The position numbers were made by a program, and so were the translations under genes. The notes beneath the pieces were generated by a model. It did not search any database and was not told the DNA's origin. It worked only from the letters and a program-made list of their open reading frames with translations. Shown here piece after piece: positions 50,655 to 59,705 of a DNA stretch of 64,000 nucleotides; within the stretch, counting starts at the first letter, position 1; each line of letters starts with the position of its first letter. The stretch comes from Rhodobacter sp. (lineage in GTDB: Bacteria > Pseudomonadota > Alphaproteobacteria > Rhodobacterales > Rhodobacteraceae): NCBI GenBank assembly GCA_027490955.1, contig JAIXXB010000004.1, positions 62,001 to 126,000 of the forward strand. Reading direction: 5' to 3'.

Positions 50655-51356
50655 TTAATCCAACACTTGGGCAAAAGCATCCAGCAAAGCGGCGGAGTTT
50701 GGCCGATGCGCCACCGCCTTGCGCGCGAAAGGCAAGCTATAGGCATCGGTCACGGCGTTGCTCAGCCCCAACAGATAAATGGGGGCGGCGGGCTGGGCTT
50801 GCGCGCAAAACACCTGCGCGGTGCGGGGCGAAAACAGCGGCAAAATCACTGGGTGCGATCCTGCAAGTAGCGCCTGCGCCTCTGGGTTTAATGGCTGGGC
50901 ATCTTGGGTGTAAACTTCGATGCGTTCGATATGGTGTCCTGCGGCTGTCAGCACTGTTTGCAATTGGCTTGCCGCCTGCCGCGCGCATAAAAATGCCAAA
51001 GATTTTCGCCCACCTTCGCGGGTGATCAACGCGGCCACATCCTGCCAATCGCCCTGTGCATCGCGCGCATCAAACCCCGCCTGCCGCGCCGCCGCGGCCG
51101 TGCGCGCGCCCACACAATAGGCAGCTTCGCCCCGCGCCTGCACACCCGCAGCCAATGCGGCGGCAACCCCCGTTTCCGAAGTGAAGATCACCCCGTCCAT
51201 CCCGCTGGGCGGCGTGGCTGGCAAGAATCGCGGTATCAAAAGCGGCGAGATGACCACCTGCAACGCGCCGAACCGCGCCGCCACCTCGCCTGCAAAGCGC
51301 TGGCTTTGCGCCAAGGGCCGCGTCAGCAACAGGTGGGGGCGGGATTGCTGTGTCAT
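50655..51356 (-). CDS. hemD: Uroporphyrinogen-III synthase
   Basis: HemD cyclises hydroxymethylbilane to uroporphyrinogen III. The family is poorly conserved, but the pattern fits: N-terminal [44 protein letters not shown], and the [13 protein letters not shown] stretch. Length 233 residues. The start at 51356 is taken from the conserved beginning; the frame is open to 51530 opposite tsaD. It is divergent from tsaD with only 50 bases between, and upstream of the mitofilin-like and hemY-type genes. Confidence 0.88.
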   Translation of the reverse strand: MTQQSRPHLLLTRPLAQSQRFAGEVAARFGALQVVISPLLIPRFLPATPPSGMDGVIFTSETGVAAALAAGVQARGEAAYCVGARTAAAARQAGFDARDAQGDWQDVAALITREGGRKSLAFLCARQAASQLQTVLTAAGHHIERIEVYTQDAQPLNPEAQALLAGSHPVILPLFSPRTAQVFCAQAQPAAPIYLLGLSNAVTDAYSLPFARKAVAHRPNSAALLDAFAQVLD

Positions 51357-51406
51357 GGCCAAAGTGTTACCGCTTTGAGGCATATCGCGCAACGCGCAGG
51401 TTTGGG

Positions 51407-52504
51407 ATGATGGCCAAAGAGCTGACGATCCTTGGAATTGAATCCAGTTGCGATGATACCGCAGCCGCCGTGGTGCGTGGGGATGGCGCGCGCGGGATGG
51501 TGCTGTCTTCGGTTGTCGAAGGGCAGACAAACCTTCATGCGCCCTTTGGCGGTGTTGTTCCCGAAATCGCCGCCCGCGCCCATGCCGAAAGATTGGATAC
51601 CTGCGTTATTGCCGCCATGGCGCAAGCGGGGGTTAGCTTTGAGTCATTGGACGCGATAGCTGTCACATCGGGGCCGGGTTTGATTGGTGGGGTTTTGTCG
51701 GGTGTCATGCTGGCCAAAGGGCTGGCAGCAGCGCGCGGATTGCCGCTGATGGGGGTCAACCACTTAGCAGGCCATGCGCTGACGCCGCGCCTGACCGACG
51801 GGTTGGACTTTCCCTATTTGATGCTGCTGGTGTCGGGCGGGCATTGCCAGTTTCTGATTGCGCATGGGCCGCGCCAGTTTACCCGCCTTGGTGGCACCAT
51901 TGACGATGCCCCCGGCGAGGCGTTTGACAAAATCGCCAAGCTGCTGGCCCTGCCGCAACCAGGTGGCCCACAGGTCGAAGAACAGGCGCTTCTGGGCGAT
52001 GCGCGCCGCTTTAACTTTCCGCGTCCGCTGCTGGATAGGGCGGGGTGCGATATGTCTTTTTCAGGGTTGAAAACCGCCGTATTGCGCGCCCGCGATGCGA
52101 TTATCGCGGAAAAATCGGGCCTGACGCTGCAAGATCGCCGCGATTTATGTGCAGGGTTTCAATCTGCCGTGACCGATGTGTTGGGCGAGAAAACCCGCCG
52201 CGCTGTGGCAGAATATCTGGCGCTGAATCCAGCGCAGCCTGCCTTTGCAGTGGCGGGCGGTGTGGCGGCAAATCAGGCCATTCGCGCGCGTCTCAAGGCG
52301 GTTTGCGCAGATTTGGGCACGGGCTTTTTCGCCCCACCTTTGCGCCTGTGCACCGACAATGCGGCCATGATCGCTTGGGCGGGGATAGAGATGTTTCGCA
52401 CAGGCGGATCGCCCCCCGAAGATCTGGTTGCGCGCCCACGCTGGCCGCTGGACGGCAGTGCGGTGCCGATGATCGGGTCTGGCAAAAAGGGGGCCAAGGC
52501 ATGA
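51407..52504 (+). CDS. tsaD: tRNA N6-adenosine threonylcarbamoyltransferase TsaD
   Basis: TsaD transfers threonylcarbamoyl to A37 of tRNAs, with TsaB and TsaE. Motifs: [28 protein letters not shown], the metal-binding [10 protein letters not shown] (His-x3-His) and LVSGGHCQF. It is 365 residues from ATG 51407; ATG 51410 is equally possible. The stop overlaps gpsA by 4 bases. The other t6A gene in this window, tsaB, is 39 kb away. Confidence 0.95.
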   Translation: MMAKELTILGIESSCDDTAAAVVRGDGARGMVLSSVVEGQTNLHAPFGGVVPEIAARAHAERLDTCVIAAMAQAGVSFESLDAIAVTSGPGLIGGVLSGVMLAKGLAAARGLPLMGVNHLAGHALTPRLTDGLDFPYLMLLVSGGHCQFLIAHGPRQFTRLGGTIDDAPGEAFDKIAKLLALPQPGGPQVEEQALLGDARRFNFPRPLLDRAGCDMSFSGLKTAVLRARDAIIAEKSGLTLQDRRDLCAGFQSAVTDVLGEKTRRAVAEYLALNPAQPAFAVAGGVAANQAIRARLKAVCADLGTGFFAPPLRLCTDNAAMIAWAGIEMFRTGGSPPEDLVARPRWPLDGSAVPMIGSGKKGAKA

Positions 52505-53460
52505 TTGGCGTGGCAGGCGCGGGGGCATTTGGCACGGCTTTGGCCATCGCTTTGGCGCGCAAAGGGCAAGATGTGATGCTGTGGGCGCGCGATGGGGGCC
52601 ACGCGCGGGCAATGCAGGCGGAGGGTGAAAACGCGCGCTATTTGGCGGGGGTGGGTTTTCCGAAAAATCTGCGCATCACATCTGAGTGCGCAGATTTGGC
52701 GGCCACACAGGCGCTGCTTTTGGCTGTGCCGATGCAATCTTTGGCCAACTTTCTGCAATCCCAAACAGCGGCATATGCGAAGCAGCCTTTGATTGCCTGT
52801 TGCAAAGGGGTTGATTTGACCACCCTGCAAGGGCCAAGCGCCGTGATCGCAACGGCCTATCCTGATGCCCAAATTGGCGTTCTGACAGGCCCCAGTTTTG
52901 CCACTGATATCGCGCGTGGCTTGCCAACAGCGCTGACCTTTGCCTATCGGGGGGCGCAGGCAGAGGCCCTGCAAGACTTGCTGTCCACCCCAACGCTGCG
53001 GCTGTATTTGTCCGCCGATGTTCTGGGGGCGGAACTGGGCGGCGCGCTGAAAAATGTCATCGCGATTGCGGCGGGGGTGGTTATGGGCGCAGGGCTTGGC
53101 GCATCGGCCCGCGCCGCCCTGATGACACGCGGATTTGTGGAAATGCAGCGCATGGCGCAGGTGCTGGGCGGCAATCCTGAAACGCTGACGGGCCTGTCTG
53201 GCTTTGGCGATTTGGTGCTGACCTGCGCCTCGGACCAATCGCGCAATTTCCGCTATGGGCTGGCTTTGGGCGCGGGGCAAGGTTTTGATCCCCGCGTCAC
53301 AGTCGAAGGCGCAGCCACAGCGCAGGCGGTTGCGCGGCTGGCCGCCGAGCGCGGCATTGATATGCCCATCACGGCGATGATTGCCGCGCTTATTTCACAG
53401 AAAATCGATTTAAACCAAGCGGTTGCGGCACTCATGTCGCGCCCACTGAAGCAGGAGTAG
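52501..53460 (+). CDS. gpsA: Glycerol-3-phosphate dehydrogenase (NAD(P)+)
   Basis: GpsA reduces dihydroxyacetone phosphate to sn-glycerol 3-phosphate for phospholipid synthesis. The N-terminal [15 protein letters not shown] binds NAD(P)H; the catalytic lysine is in [14 protein letters not shown] and the family stretch [12 protein letters not shown] follows. It has 319 residues from ATG 52501, which overlaps the tsaD stop; the frame to 52045 lies within tsaD. Confidence 0.94.
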   Translation: MIGVAGAGAFGTALAIALARKGQDVMLWARDGGHARAMQAEGENARYLAGVGFPKNLRITSECADLAATQALLLAVPMQSLANFLQSQTAAYAKQPLIACCKGVDLTTLQGPSAVIATAYPDAQIGVLTGPSFATDIARGLPTALTFAYRGAQAEALQDLLSTPTLRLYLSADVLGAELGGALKNVIAIAAGVVMGAGLGASARAALMTRGFVEMQRMAQVLGGNPETLTGLSGFGDLVLTCASDQSRNFRYGLALGAGQGFDPRVTVEGAATAQAVARLAAERGIDMPITAMIAALISQKIDLNQAVAALMSRPLKQE

Positions 53461-53463
53461 ACC

Positions 53464-53733
53464 ATGCGCGTTGCACTGATTTGTATCGATAAAGCGGGGG
53501 CGTTGCAGGTGCGTCTCGACACCCGCGCCGCCCATCTGGACTATATCGCCGCAACGGGCGTGGTCGAAATGGCGGGGCCGTTCCTAGAGGCAGGCGCGAT
53601 GGTGGGCAGTTTGGTTGTGCTGAACGTCGATGATCTGGCCGCCGCGCAGGCATGGGCGGCGGGTGATCCCTATGCCAAGGCAGGGCTGTTTGCATCGGTC
53701 GATATTCGTGAATGGAAAAAGGTCATCGGATGA
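53464..53733 (+). CDS. YciI-family protein
   Basis: An 89-residue ferredoxin-like-fold protein of the YciI family, with the conserved His-Asp pair in RAAHLDYIAATG and the GSLVVLNVDDLAAAQAW middle. The family is mostly uncharacterised; some members act as dehalogenase-like enzymes or stress factors. It begins 3 bases after gpsA and overlaps the EVE gene by 4 bases, an arrangement common in this group. Confidence 0.88.
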   Translation: MRVALICIDKAGALQVRLDTRAAHLDYIAATGVVEMAGPFLEAGAMVGSLVVLNVDDLAAAQAWAAGDPYAKAGLFASVDIREWKKVIG

Positions 53734-54143
53734 GGTTTTGGCTGCTGAAAACCGAAGCGGACGAATTTGGCTGGCACGATCAAATCGCGGCGGGGACGGC
53801 GGGGGCCGAATGGCACGGCATTCGCAACTATCAGGCACGGGGCAATTTACGGGCGATGGAATTAGGTGATTTGGCCTTTTTCTACCATACTGGGCGGGAA
53901 AAGGCGGTGGTCGGCATTGTCGAGGTCACCCGCCGCGCCGCGCCTGACAGCACCACCGATGATCCGCGCTGGGACAGTGTCTGGGTGCGCGCCCAGCGCC
54001 CACTTTTGCCCGTTTCTTTGGAACGCTGCCGCCAAGAGCCAGCCTTGAAGGATATGGTTTTGCTGCGCAATCCCCGCCTGTCGGTGCAGCCCGTGACCGC
54101 AGCCGAATGGGCCACGATTTGCAAAATGGGCGGCATGGATTGA
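53730..54143 (+). CDS. EVE domain protein
   Basis: A 137-residue single-domain EVE protein: FWLLKTEADEFGW at the N-terminus, IRNYQARGNLR, LGDLAFFYHTG and VVGIVEVTRRA. EVE/PUA-like domains bind modified bases in nucleic acids; the free-standing form is a probable RNA- or DNA-modification reader. ATG 53730 overlaps the YciI stop by 4 bases, better than an ATG at 53712 inside that gene. Confidence 0.88.
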   Translation: MRFWLLKTEADEFGWHDQIAAGTAGAEWHGIRNYQARGNLRAMELGDLAFFYHTGREKAVVGIVEVTRRAAPDSTTDDPRWDSVWVRAQRPLLPVSLERCRQEPALKDMVLLRNPRLSVQPVTAAEWATICKMGGMD

Positions 54144-54211
54144 CAAAATGTCGCAGGCCCTTAGCCTGACCGCGCAGTAACTGGCCAAAGGGCCAAGAAA
54201 GCGAGGGAAAG

Positions 54212-54610
54212 ATGGAATTTATCAGCGTAATCGCAGCGGCCTTTGCGGCCTTTGCCTATGGCGCAGTGCATTATATGGCTTTGTCAAAGCAATGGCTGCC
54301 AGTCTCGGGTGTAAAGCTGGATGAAAATGGCCGCCCTGCGCAATCGGGCAATATGGTGTTTCAATTTGGATCATCCTTTATCGCGCTGATTTTGGTCGCT
54401 GGGATGATGCGCCATGTTTTGGCGAGTTCTGGCGTGGATACGCTGGGCGGCGCGGTTGTGTCGGGCCTTGGGGTTGGTGCCTTTTTCATCCTGCCTTGGG
54501 TTTGGATGAACAATACCTATACCAGCCGCCCCATCATGCTGACAGTGATTGATGGGGCTTATTCGATTATCGGCTGCGGGATTATCGGCGCGGTTTTGGC
54601 GCTGCTGTAA
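54212..54610 (+). CDS. DUF1761 membrane protein
   Basis: A 132-residue inner-membrane protein with four predicted helices, starting FISVIAAAFAAFAYGAVHYM and ending in a hydrophobic helix IIGCGIIGAVLALL. The pattern, with a polar loop WLPVSGVKLDENGRPAQSG after helix 1 and WVWMNNTYTSRP before helix 4, fits DUF1761. No function is known. GCGAGGGAAAG precedes the start. A strong hairpin follows 4 bases after the stop. Confidence 0.8.
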   Translation: MEFISVIAAAFAAFAYGAVHYMALSKQWLPVSGVKLDENGRPAQSGNMVFQFGSSFIALILVAGMMRHVLASSGVDTLGGAVVSGLGVGAFFILPWVWMNNTYTSRPIMLTVIDGAYSIIGCGIIGAVLALL

Positions 54611-54614
54611 AGAA

Positions 54615-54646
54615 TTGGGGGGTCTTCACCCCTAAAGACCCCCCAA
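54615..54646. terminator. Strong hairpin after the DUF1761 gene
   Basis: TTGGGGGGTCTT (54615-54626) and AAGACCCCCCAA (54635-54646) form a perfect 12-base stem with an 8-base loop. No clear T-run follows on either strand, so it is either a T-poor terminator or an mRNA-stabilising structure. It lies between the plus-strand DUF1761 gene and the minus-strand gene at 54771. Confidence 0.55.
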
Positions 54647-54770
54647 CCACCCCACGCGCTCCCCCGCACCGCACGTGTTCTGTCTAAAGGGTCTTGAGCT
54701 CCTGCTCATGGGATTACATTAACCGAAGGCCCCGCTTTTTGCAAAAGCCAAGCGCATAAACCTTGAATGA

Positions 54771-55106
54771 TTAATGGCCCGCGCTGCGGCTGGGCAAGGC
54801 GAAATTCTGCGCAATCAGATAGGTGATCACGGCGCGATAGCGCTGGGGCGATGGGTAGCTGTCTTTGATTGCCAGCACCATCGGCTGCACCAAAGCTGTG
54901 GGCAGATGATGGCGCGACATAAAGCTGGCTACAGCCTTGTGCAGCGCCGTGTCATCGTGGTCAGAAATCTGGGCCGACTTGGGCGCAAGCATCAGCGGCC
55001 CCAGCGCGCGCATCACCCAATCTAGCAGGGCCATATCAGGCACAATACCGCAACGCTCGCGAAGGTCTTGCGCAAAAATGGCCTTCATATCGTGCAGCTT
55101 TGACAT
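54771..55106 (-). CDS. Small DUF2853-like protein
   Basis: A 111-residue soluble protein. Its pattern of MSKLHDMKAIFAQDLRERCG, PDMALLDWVMRALGP, SDHDDTALHKAVASFM and RYRAVITYLIAQNF follows DUF2853 proteins from start to end, though similarity is partial and the loop lengths differ. Those are small helical proteins without known function. It lies 48 bases downstream of ahcY on the same strand, so read-through from ahcY is possible. Confidence 0.65.
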   Translation of the reverse strand: MSKLHDMKAIFAQDLRERCGIVPDMALLDWVMRALGPLMLAPKSAQISDHDDTALHKAVASFMSRHHLPTALVQPMVLAIKDSYPSPQRYRAVITYLIAQNFALPSRSAGH

Positions 55107-55154
55107 AGCCTACCTGCGGTAAACAGGCCCCGCTTGCGCGGGGCCAATTCAAAC

Positions 55155-56543
55155 TCAATAGCGGTAATGTTCGGCCTTGAAGGGGCCTTCAACCTTGACG
55201 CCGATGTAATCGGCCTGATCTTTGCGCAACTCGGTCAGCTTGACGCCAATTTTCTTCAGATGCAGGCGCGCCACCTTTTCGTCCAAGGCCTTGGGCAGAA
55301 TGTAAACGCCAGGCTTATACTCGCTGCCCTTTGTCCACAGTTCGATCTGCGCCAGCACTTGGTTGGTGAAAGAGGCCGACATCACAAAAGATGGGTGACC
55401 CGTGGCATTGCCAAGGTTCAAAAGACGGCCTTCCGAGAGCAGAATAATGCGATTGCCCGAGGGCATTTCGACCATATCCACCTGTTCTTTGATATTCGTC
55501 CATTTGTGATTGCGCAGTGCTGCCACTTGGATTTCGTTGTCAAAATGGCCGATGTTGCCGACGATGGCCATATCCTTCATCTCGCGCATATGCTCGATGC
55601 GGATCACGTCGCGGTTGCCCGTGGTGGTGATAAAGATATCGGCGCTGGCGACTTCATCTTCCAACAGGGTCACTTCGTACCCGTCCATCGCGGCTTGCAA
55701 GGCGCAAATCGGGTCAACTTCGGTCACCTTCACCCGCGCACCCGCGCCGCGCAGCGATGCGGCCGAACCTTTGCCCACATCACCATAACCGCAAACAACA
55801 GCCACTTTGCCGGCCATCATCGTATCGGTGGCGCGGCGGATGCCGTCTACCAGCGATTCTTTGCAGCCATATTTGTTGTCAAATTTGGATTTGGTGACGG
55901 AATCATTCACATTGATCGCGGGGAAGGGCAATTGACCATTCTTATGCAATTCATACAGGCGATGCACGCCTGTGGTGGTTTCTTCGGACACGCCCTTAAT
56001 CGCGGCGCGGGTTTTGGTGAACCAACCGGGGCTTTCTTTCATCCGCTTGTGGATTTGCAGTTTGATGACCTCTTCCTCTTCCGAGGCAGGCACGGGGATA
56101 ATCTCTTCGCCCGCTTCGGCGCGCGCGCCCAGCAGAACATACAGCGTGGCATCGCCGCCATCGTCAAGGATCATATTCGCGCCGTCGGGGAACATAAAGG
56201 ATTTGTCCAGATAGTCCCAATGTTCGGTCAGGGTCTGCCCCTTGATTGCAAAGACGGGAATGCCAGCGGCGGCAATAGCGGCGGCGGCGTGATCTTGGGT
56301 TGAGAAAATGTTGCACGAGGCCCAGCGCACATCAGCGCCCAACGCGACCAGCGTTTCAATCAGCGCTGCGGTTTGAATGGTCATATGCAAACTGCCAACA
56401 ATGCGCGCGCCTTTCAGCGGTTTGGCAGCGCCAAACTCTTCCCGCAGCGCCATCAGACCTGGCATTTCGGTTTCGGCAATGGTCAGCTCTTTGCGGCCAA
56501 ACTCGGCCAATGCGATGTCTTTTACGATATAATCCTTGGCCAT
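55155..56543 (-). CDS. ahcY: Adenosylhomocysteinase
   Basis: AhcY hydrolyses S-adenosylhomocysteine to adenosine and homocysteine using bound NAD. It has 462 residues with the active-site stretches [29 protein letters not shown] and the NAD motif [17 protein letters not shown], and the bacterial insert of about 35 residues ([15 protein letters not shown]). The C-terminal KAEHYRY, which reaches the neighbouring NAD site, is present. AGGAGA 9 bases upstream selects the start at 56543. I looked for an SAH riboswitch in the leader and saw none. Confidence 0.96.
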   Translation of the reverse strand: MAKDYIVKDIALAEFGRKELTIAETEMPGLMALREEFGAAKPLKGARIVGSLHMTIQTAALIETLVALGADVRWASCNIFSTQDHAAAAIAAAGIPVFAIKGQTLTEHWDYLDKSFMFPDGANMILDDGGDATLYVLLGARAEAGEEIIPVPASEEEEVIKLQIHKRMKESPGWFTKTRAAIKGVSEETTTGVHRLYELHKNGQLPFPAINVNDSVTKSKFDNKYGCKESLVDGIRRATDTMMAGKVAVVCGYGDVGKGSAASLRGAGARVKVTEVDPICALQAAMDGYEVTLLEDEVASADIFITTTGNRDVIRIEHMREMKDMAIVGNIGHFDNEIQVAALRNHKWTNIKEQVDMVEMPSGNRIILLSEGRLLNLGNATGHPSFVMSASFTNQVLAQIELWTKGSEYKPGVYILPKALDEKVARLHLKKIGVKLTELRKDQADYIGVKVEGPFKAEHYRY

Positions 56544-56660
56544 GTGCCATTCTCCTATTTCTTTGGGGGCAATTAGCACGGATACCCCAAGCCGACAACT
56601 GGCGCGGGCAGTGTCATTAAAATGCGGCGAAAATGAGGAAGGCGATATCGCGGTGCAGCC

Positions 56661-57593
56661 TTATCTGCCGCTGGGCGGTTCGGCTGAAGGCTGCCTGAAC
56701 GCCCGCCACAAAAGCCACAGCCATAGCCCAAGGCCCAAGGGGGCAAGCGTGCTGGCCGCCACGATATTTGCTGCAAACCCCGATGTTCCACGCACAGCAA
56801 AAGCCGCGATCAGCGCGGTGACAAGGGGCGCAATAAGCACCAGCATATGGCGCAGCAGCGGTGGTTGCGGCACAGATAGGGCATCACCGATGGGCTTGCC
56901 TTGCCCCAATCGCCACATCGCCCAAAGCGTCAGACCCAGCATTGGCAGCAAAGTCAAACGTTCGGCTCGCGGGTCGTAGATTCCCTGAAACACCCACAAT
57001 GCTGCAGCCAAAACAGGCACAATCAGCAGCACCCAAGAGGAAGGGCGTGGCACGCGCCCCAACTGCGCAACCATCATACAGCCAAGGGCCGCCGCCGCGC
57101 CCGTTCCCAGATGATACAGCAATATCTGCGGCGCAGAGGGCAAAGTGGCGCGCTCAAGCGGCCAATAGCCAGCAAAGAACCCACCCCCAAGGCCAAGCAC
57201 GCCAAGGGCCAGCGCATGGCGATAGGCAGGCATTTTTGCCATCATAAAATGCACACCAAACAGCCCAAGGCCAGTGACCAGCGCATGCCAAGCCAAGGGC
57301 GTCCAGACCAATTGGAAGGGCATTGCATCATACATGGTTGAAACAATCACACCTTCAACAATAAACCCCAGAATAGCACCCCCAAGAAAGACGGCCTTCC
57401 ACCCACCAAGCCCAGACCAGATCACCGCAGACAGGGCGCAGGCCGCAGCACCGCTATAGGCGATAACTGTTATGGCCCATTGCTGGGGAGTGATATCTTG
57501 TGGCGGAAAGCTCCAAAACATGGATTCTGATGCCCAGTAGGAAATCATCCCCATGGCAATTGCCATGCCAAAATACCTAAACGCTTGGGTCAT
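56661..57593 (-). CDS. Unrecognised polytopic membrane protein
   Basis: A 310-residue protein with about nine to ten hydrophobic helices and short loops; the C-terminus is Arg/Pro-rich (RAFRQPSAEPPSGR). Recurrent aromatic stretches (YWASESMFWSFPPQD near residue 20) sit at the first periplasmic loop. I do not recognise a transporter motif, active site or named domain. AAGGGATGCCG precedes ATG 57593. It is encoded 117 bases upstream of ahcY on the same strand, and may or may not share its transcript. Confidence 0.75.
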   Translation of the reverse strand: MTQAFRYFGMAIAMGMISYWASESMFWSFPPQDITPQQWAITVIAYSGAAACALSAVIWSGLGGWKAVFLGGAILGFIVEGVIVSTMYDAMPFQLVWTPLAWHALVTGLGLFGVHFMMAKMPAYRHALALGVLGLGGGFFAGYWPLERATLPSAPQILLYHLGTGAAAALGCMMVAQLGRVPRPSSWVLLIVPVLAAALWVFQGIYDPRAERLTLLPMLGLTLWAMWRLGQGKPIGDALSVPQPPLLRHMLVLIAPLVTALIAAFAVRGTSGFAANIVAASTLAPLGLGLWLWLLWRAFRQPSAEPPSGR

Positions 57594-57729
57594 CGGCATC
57601 CCTTGTTTTTCGCAGCGCCGACACTGTATCACATGGCCAGTTTCGCAAAAAAGGAAAATTCATACTGTAAGCGCGCAATACACCTTTCTATCCATGGCAA
57701 AGTAGGTAGCAAACAGTGATGAGGTCGGC

Positions 57730-58308
57730 ATGAAACAACCACGGGCATGGCAGCGGATGTTATCGGGGCGGCGGCTGGATTTGCTGGATCCAACCCCGAT
57801 GGATATTGAAATTGCCGATATCGCACATGGGCTTGCCTTTGTGGCGCGCTGGAATGGGCAAACGCGCGGCGATTTTGCCTATTCCGTGGCCGAGCATTCG
57901 CTTTTGGTCGAGGCTATTTTTGCCCGCACAGTCGCCGATACCAAATGGCAATTGGCCGCGCTTTTGCACGATGCGCCCGAATATGTGATTGGCGATATGA
58001 TCTCGCCCGTAAAATCGGCTGTGGGCGAGGGGTACGGCCAAATGGATTTGCGCCTGACGGCGGCCATTCATTTGCGCTTTGGCCTGCCTGCCACCCTGCC
58101 CGCCCCCGTGAAAAAGGCGATTAAGGCCGCAGACAAAGTGTCGGCATGGTTAGAGGCCGTTGAAATTGCGGGCTTTGATCGCAGCGAGGCCGACAAACTG
58201 TTCGGCGCGCCAGATCCCACGATCTTGCGCGGGCTGACCATCCGCTTGCGCCCCCCTGCCGAAGTGCGCGCTGATTTTCTGGCGCGGTTTGGCCAATTGT
58301 TCCGCTAA
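57730..58308 (+). CDS. HD-domain phosphohydrolase (YfbR-like)
   Basis: A 192-residue metal-dependent HD hydrolase. The metal ligands are the His of VAEHSLLVEA, the HD pair of LLHDAPEYVIGDM and a distal Asp in KAADKVSAWLEA. The layout, with EHS before LLHDA-E and a C-terminal helix, is that of YfbR-type 5'-nucleotidases acting on dNMPs, but alphaproteobacterial members are untested. It converges on moaE, overlapping it by 4 bases at the 3' end. Confidence 0.85.
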   Translation: MKQPRAWQRMLSGRRLDLLDPTPMDIEIADIAHGLAFVARWNGQTRGDFAYSVAEHSLLVEAIFARTVADTKWQLAALLHDAPEYVIGDMISPVKSAVGEGYGQMDLRLTAAIHLRFGLPATLPAPVKKAIKAADKVSAWLEAVEIAGFDRSEADKLFGAPDPTILRGLTIRLRPPAEVRADFLARFGQLFR

Positions 58309-58742
58309 CCCCAACGCGCCAGCAATGCTTCGTCGCTGTCTTTGGCCGCAACCCATGCGGCGCCATCGCGGTGATGTTCTTTTTTCCAAAAAGGCGCGCG
58401 GGATTTCAGATAATCCATCAAATACTCGGCCCCTGCAAAAGCATCTTTGCGATGCGGGGCAGAGGTTGCGACCATCATAATCATCTCGCCCACAGTCAGC
58501 CGTCCATAGCGGTGAATGACCCACGCATCCAGCAGGCCAAAACGCGCGCGCGCGCCATCTACCATATCCGTGATCGCGGGCAGGGTCATGGCGGGATAAT
58601 GTTCAATCTCTAACGCAAGCAGACCGCCATCGCCGCGCACCACGCCCGAAAAGGTGACAATCGCGCCAGCCCCTGCTTGTGCCACGGCAAAGCGGTTTGC
58701 GATATCGCCCAGATCGAAGGGCGCAGATTGCACGCAAATCAT
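58305..58742 (-). CDS. moaE: Molybdopterin synthase catalytic subunit
   Basis: MoaE converts cPMP to molybdopterin using sulfur from MoaD. It has 145 residues with the active-site residues in EHYPAMT, SAPHRKDAF (Arg/Lys) and FWKKEHH. It starts directly after the moaD stop, so MoaD and MoaE are made together. A TauE/SafE exporter and other sulfur genes are far away; the rest of the moa pathway is outside the window. Confidence 0.94.
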   Translation of the reverse strand: MICVQSAPFDLGDIANRFAVAQAGAGAIVTFSGVVRGDGGLLALEIEHYPAMTLPAITDMVDGARARFGLLDAWVIHRYGRLTVGEMIMMVATSAPHRKDAFAGAEYLMDYLKSRAPFWKKEHHRDGAAWVAAKDSDEALLARWG

Positions 58743-58991
58743 TCAGCCCCCCGTCATGGGCGGGAAAAACGCCACCTCTTTTGCCGCAGCGATTGGCGTG
58801 TCAAAATCGCAAAGCACCTGATCGACCGCCACCCGCACTGCGCGCAAATCGGCAAATGCGGCGGCATGATAGCTGTCTTGCGCGGAAAGTTCTGCCACCA
58901 ATTGCGCCACAGTTTTGGCCTGCGTTTCAATTTCTTCGCGGCCTGTCCCAATGCGTTCACGCAGCCACGCGAAATAGACCACCGTGATCAT
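58743..58991 (-). CDS. moaD: Molybdopterin synthase sulfur carrier subunit
   Basis: An 82-residue ubiquitin-like sulfur carrier whose C-terminal Gly-Gly (FPPMTGG) is thiocarboxylated and donates sulfur to MoaE. The start overlaps the pgsA stop by 4 bases and its stop abuts moaE. The N-terminus ITVVYFAWLRERIG is typical of MoaD. Confidence 0.92.
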   Translation of the reverse strand: MITVVYFAWLRERIGTGREEIETQAKTVAQLVAELSAQDSYHAAAFADLRAVRVAVDQVLCDFDTPIAAAKEVAFFPPMTGG

Positions 58992-59653
58992 CTTTTGTCT
59001 TTCAAAAACGGGCGCGATTTGTTGAAATAATCAAGCCCCGTTAGGGCCGTCAAAACTGCGGCAACCCACATCAACACCAGCCCAATATCCCAAATCACCG
59101 AAGCGCAGTCGCGCTTGCCGCAGGCGCGGATCGGATCGGCAAGGCCAGCGGAAACGGCAGCAGAATATTGATCCGTTGTCATGCCCTGCATGGCCACACC
59201 ATTCAAGTATTCCAGCCCCGTTCCAAGGAACAAAACCGCAATGGCCACCATTTGCGCCGTGGTTTTCCATTTGGCCAGTTTGGTCACGGGCAGCGCGCCC
59301 GCTTTGGCCCCCAAAAACTCGCGCAGGCCCGAAACAAAAACCTCGCGGAACAAAATGACAGTGGCAGGCAAGATCAGCCATGGGTTCATGCCCGAATAAC
59401 CCGTCAGCACCATAATGGCGATCACCACCATCGCCTTGTCGGCAATCGGGTCAAGCATCGCGCCGAATTTGCTTTCTTGGTGCCAAAGACGCGCCAGATA
59501 ACCATCAAACCAATCTGTCACAGCCGCGCCCACAAACAGCGCCAATGCAAACCAATCAGCCCAAGGGCGGTGGAAATACAAAAACATAACCGCCACACCG
59601 GGGGCAGCAAGCAGACGCAGAACGGTCAAAGTATTGGGCAAATTCCACTGCAT
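58988..59653 (-). CDS. pgsA: CDP-diacylglycerol-glycerol-3-phosphate 3-phosphatidyltransferase
   Basis: PgsA makes phosphatidylglycerophosphate at the inner membrane. The CDP-alcohol phosphotransferase motif is complete: DWFDGYLAR, then GAMLDPIADK (D-x2-D-G-x2-A-R-x8-G-x3-D-x3-D). It has 221 residues with about five helices. A periplasmic-facing stretch of about 40 residues (residues 150-190, DPIRACGKRDCASV) carries two cysteines and is unusual in length. It overlaps moaD by 4 bases. gpsA, which makes its substrate, is also in the window. Confidence 0.92.
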   Translation of the reverse strand: MQWNLPNTLTVLRLLAAPGVAVMFLYFHRPWADWFALALFVGAAVTDWFDGYLARLWHQESKFGAMLDPIADKAMVVIAIMVLTGYSGMNPWLILPATVILFREVFVSGLREFLGAKAGALPVTKLAKWKTTAQMVAIAVLFLGTGLEYLNGVAMQGMTTDQYSAAVSAGLADPIRACGKRDCASVIWDIGLVLMWVAAVLTALTGLDYFNKSRPFLKDKR

Positions 59654-59705
59654 GGGGCCAGCTTATCCTGTGGTTGCGCAGGGGGGAAGGGGCAAAACCT
59701 GCCCC

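Noticed and set aside
52045-52500. Longer N-terminus for GpsA
   Set aside because: It lies within tsaD and has no similarity; the NAD motif begins right after ATG 52501.
56544-56660. SAH riboswitch before ahcY
   Set aside because: I looked for a compact pseudoknot-like arrangement and saw only a short leader with a normal ribosome binding site.
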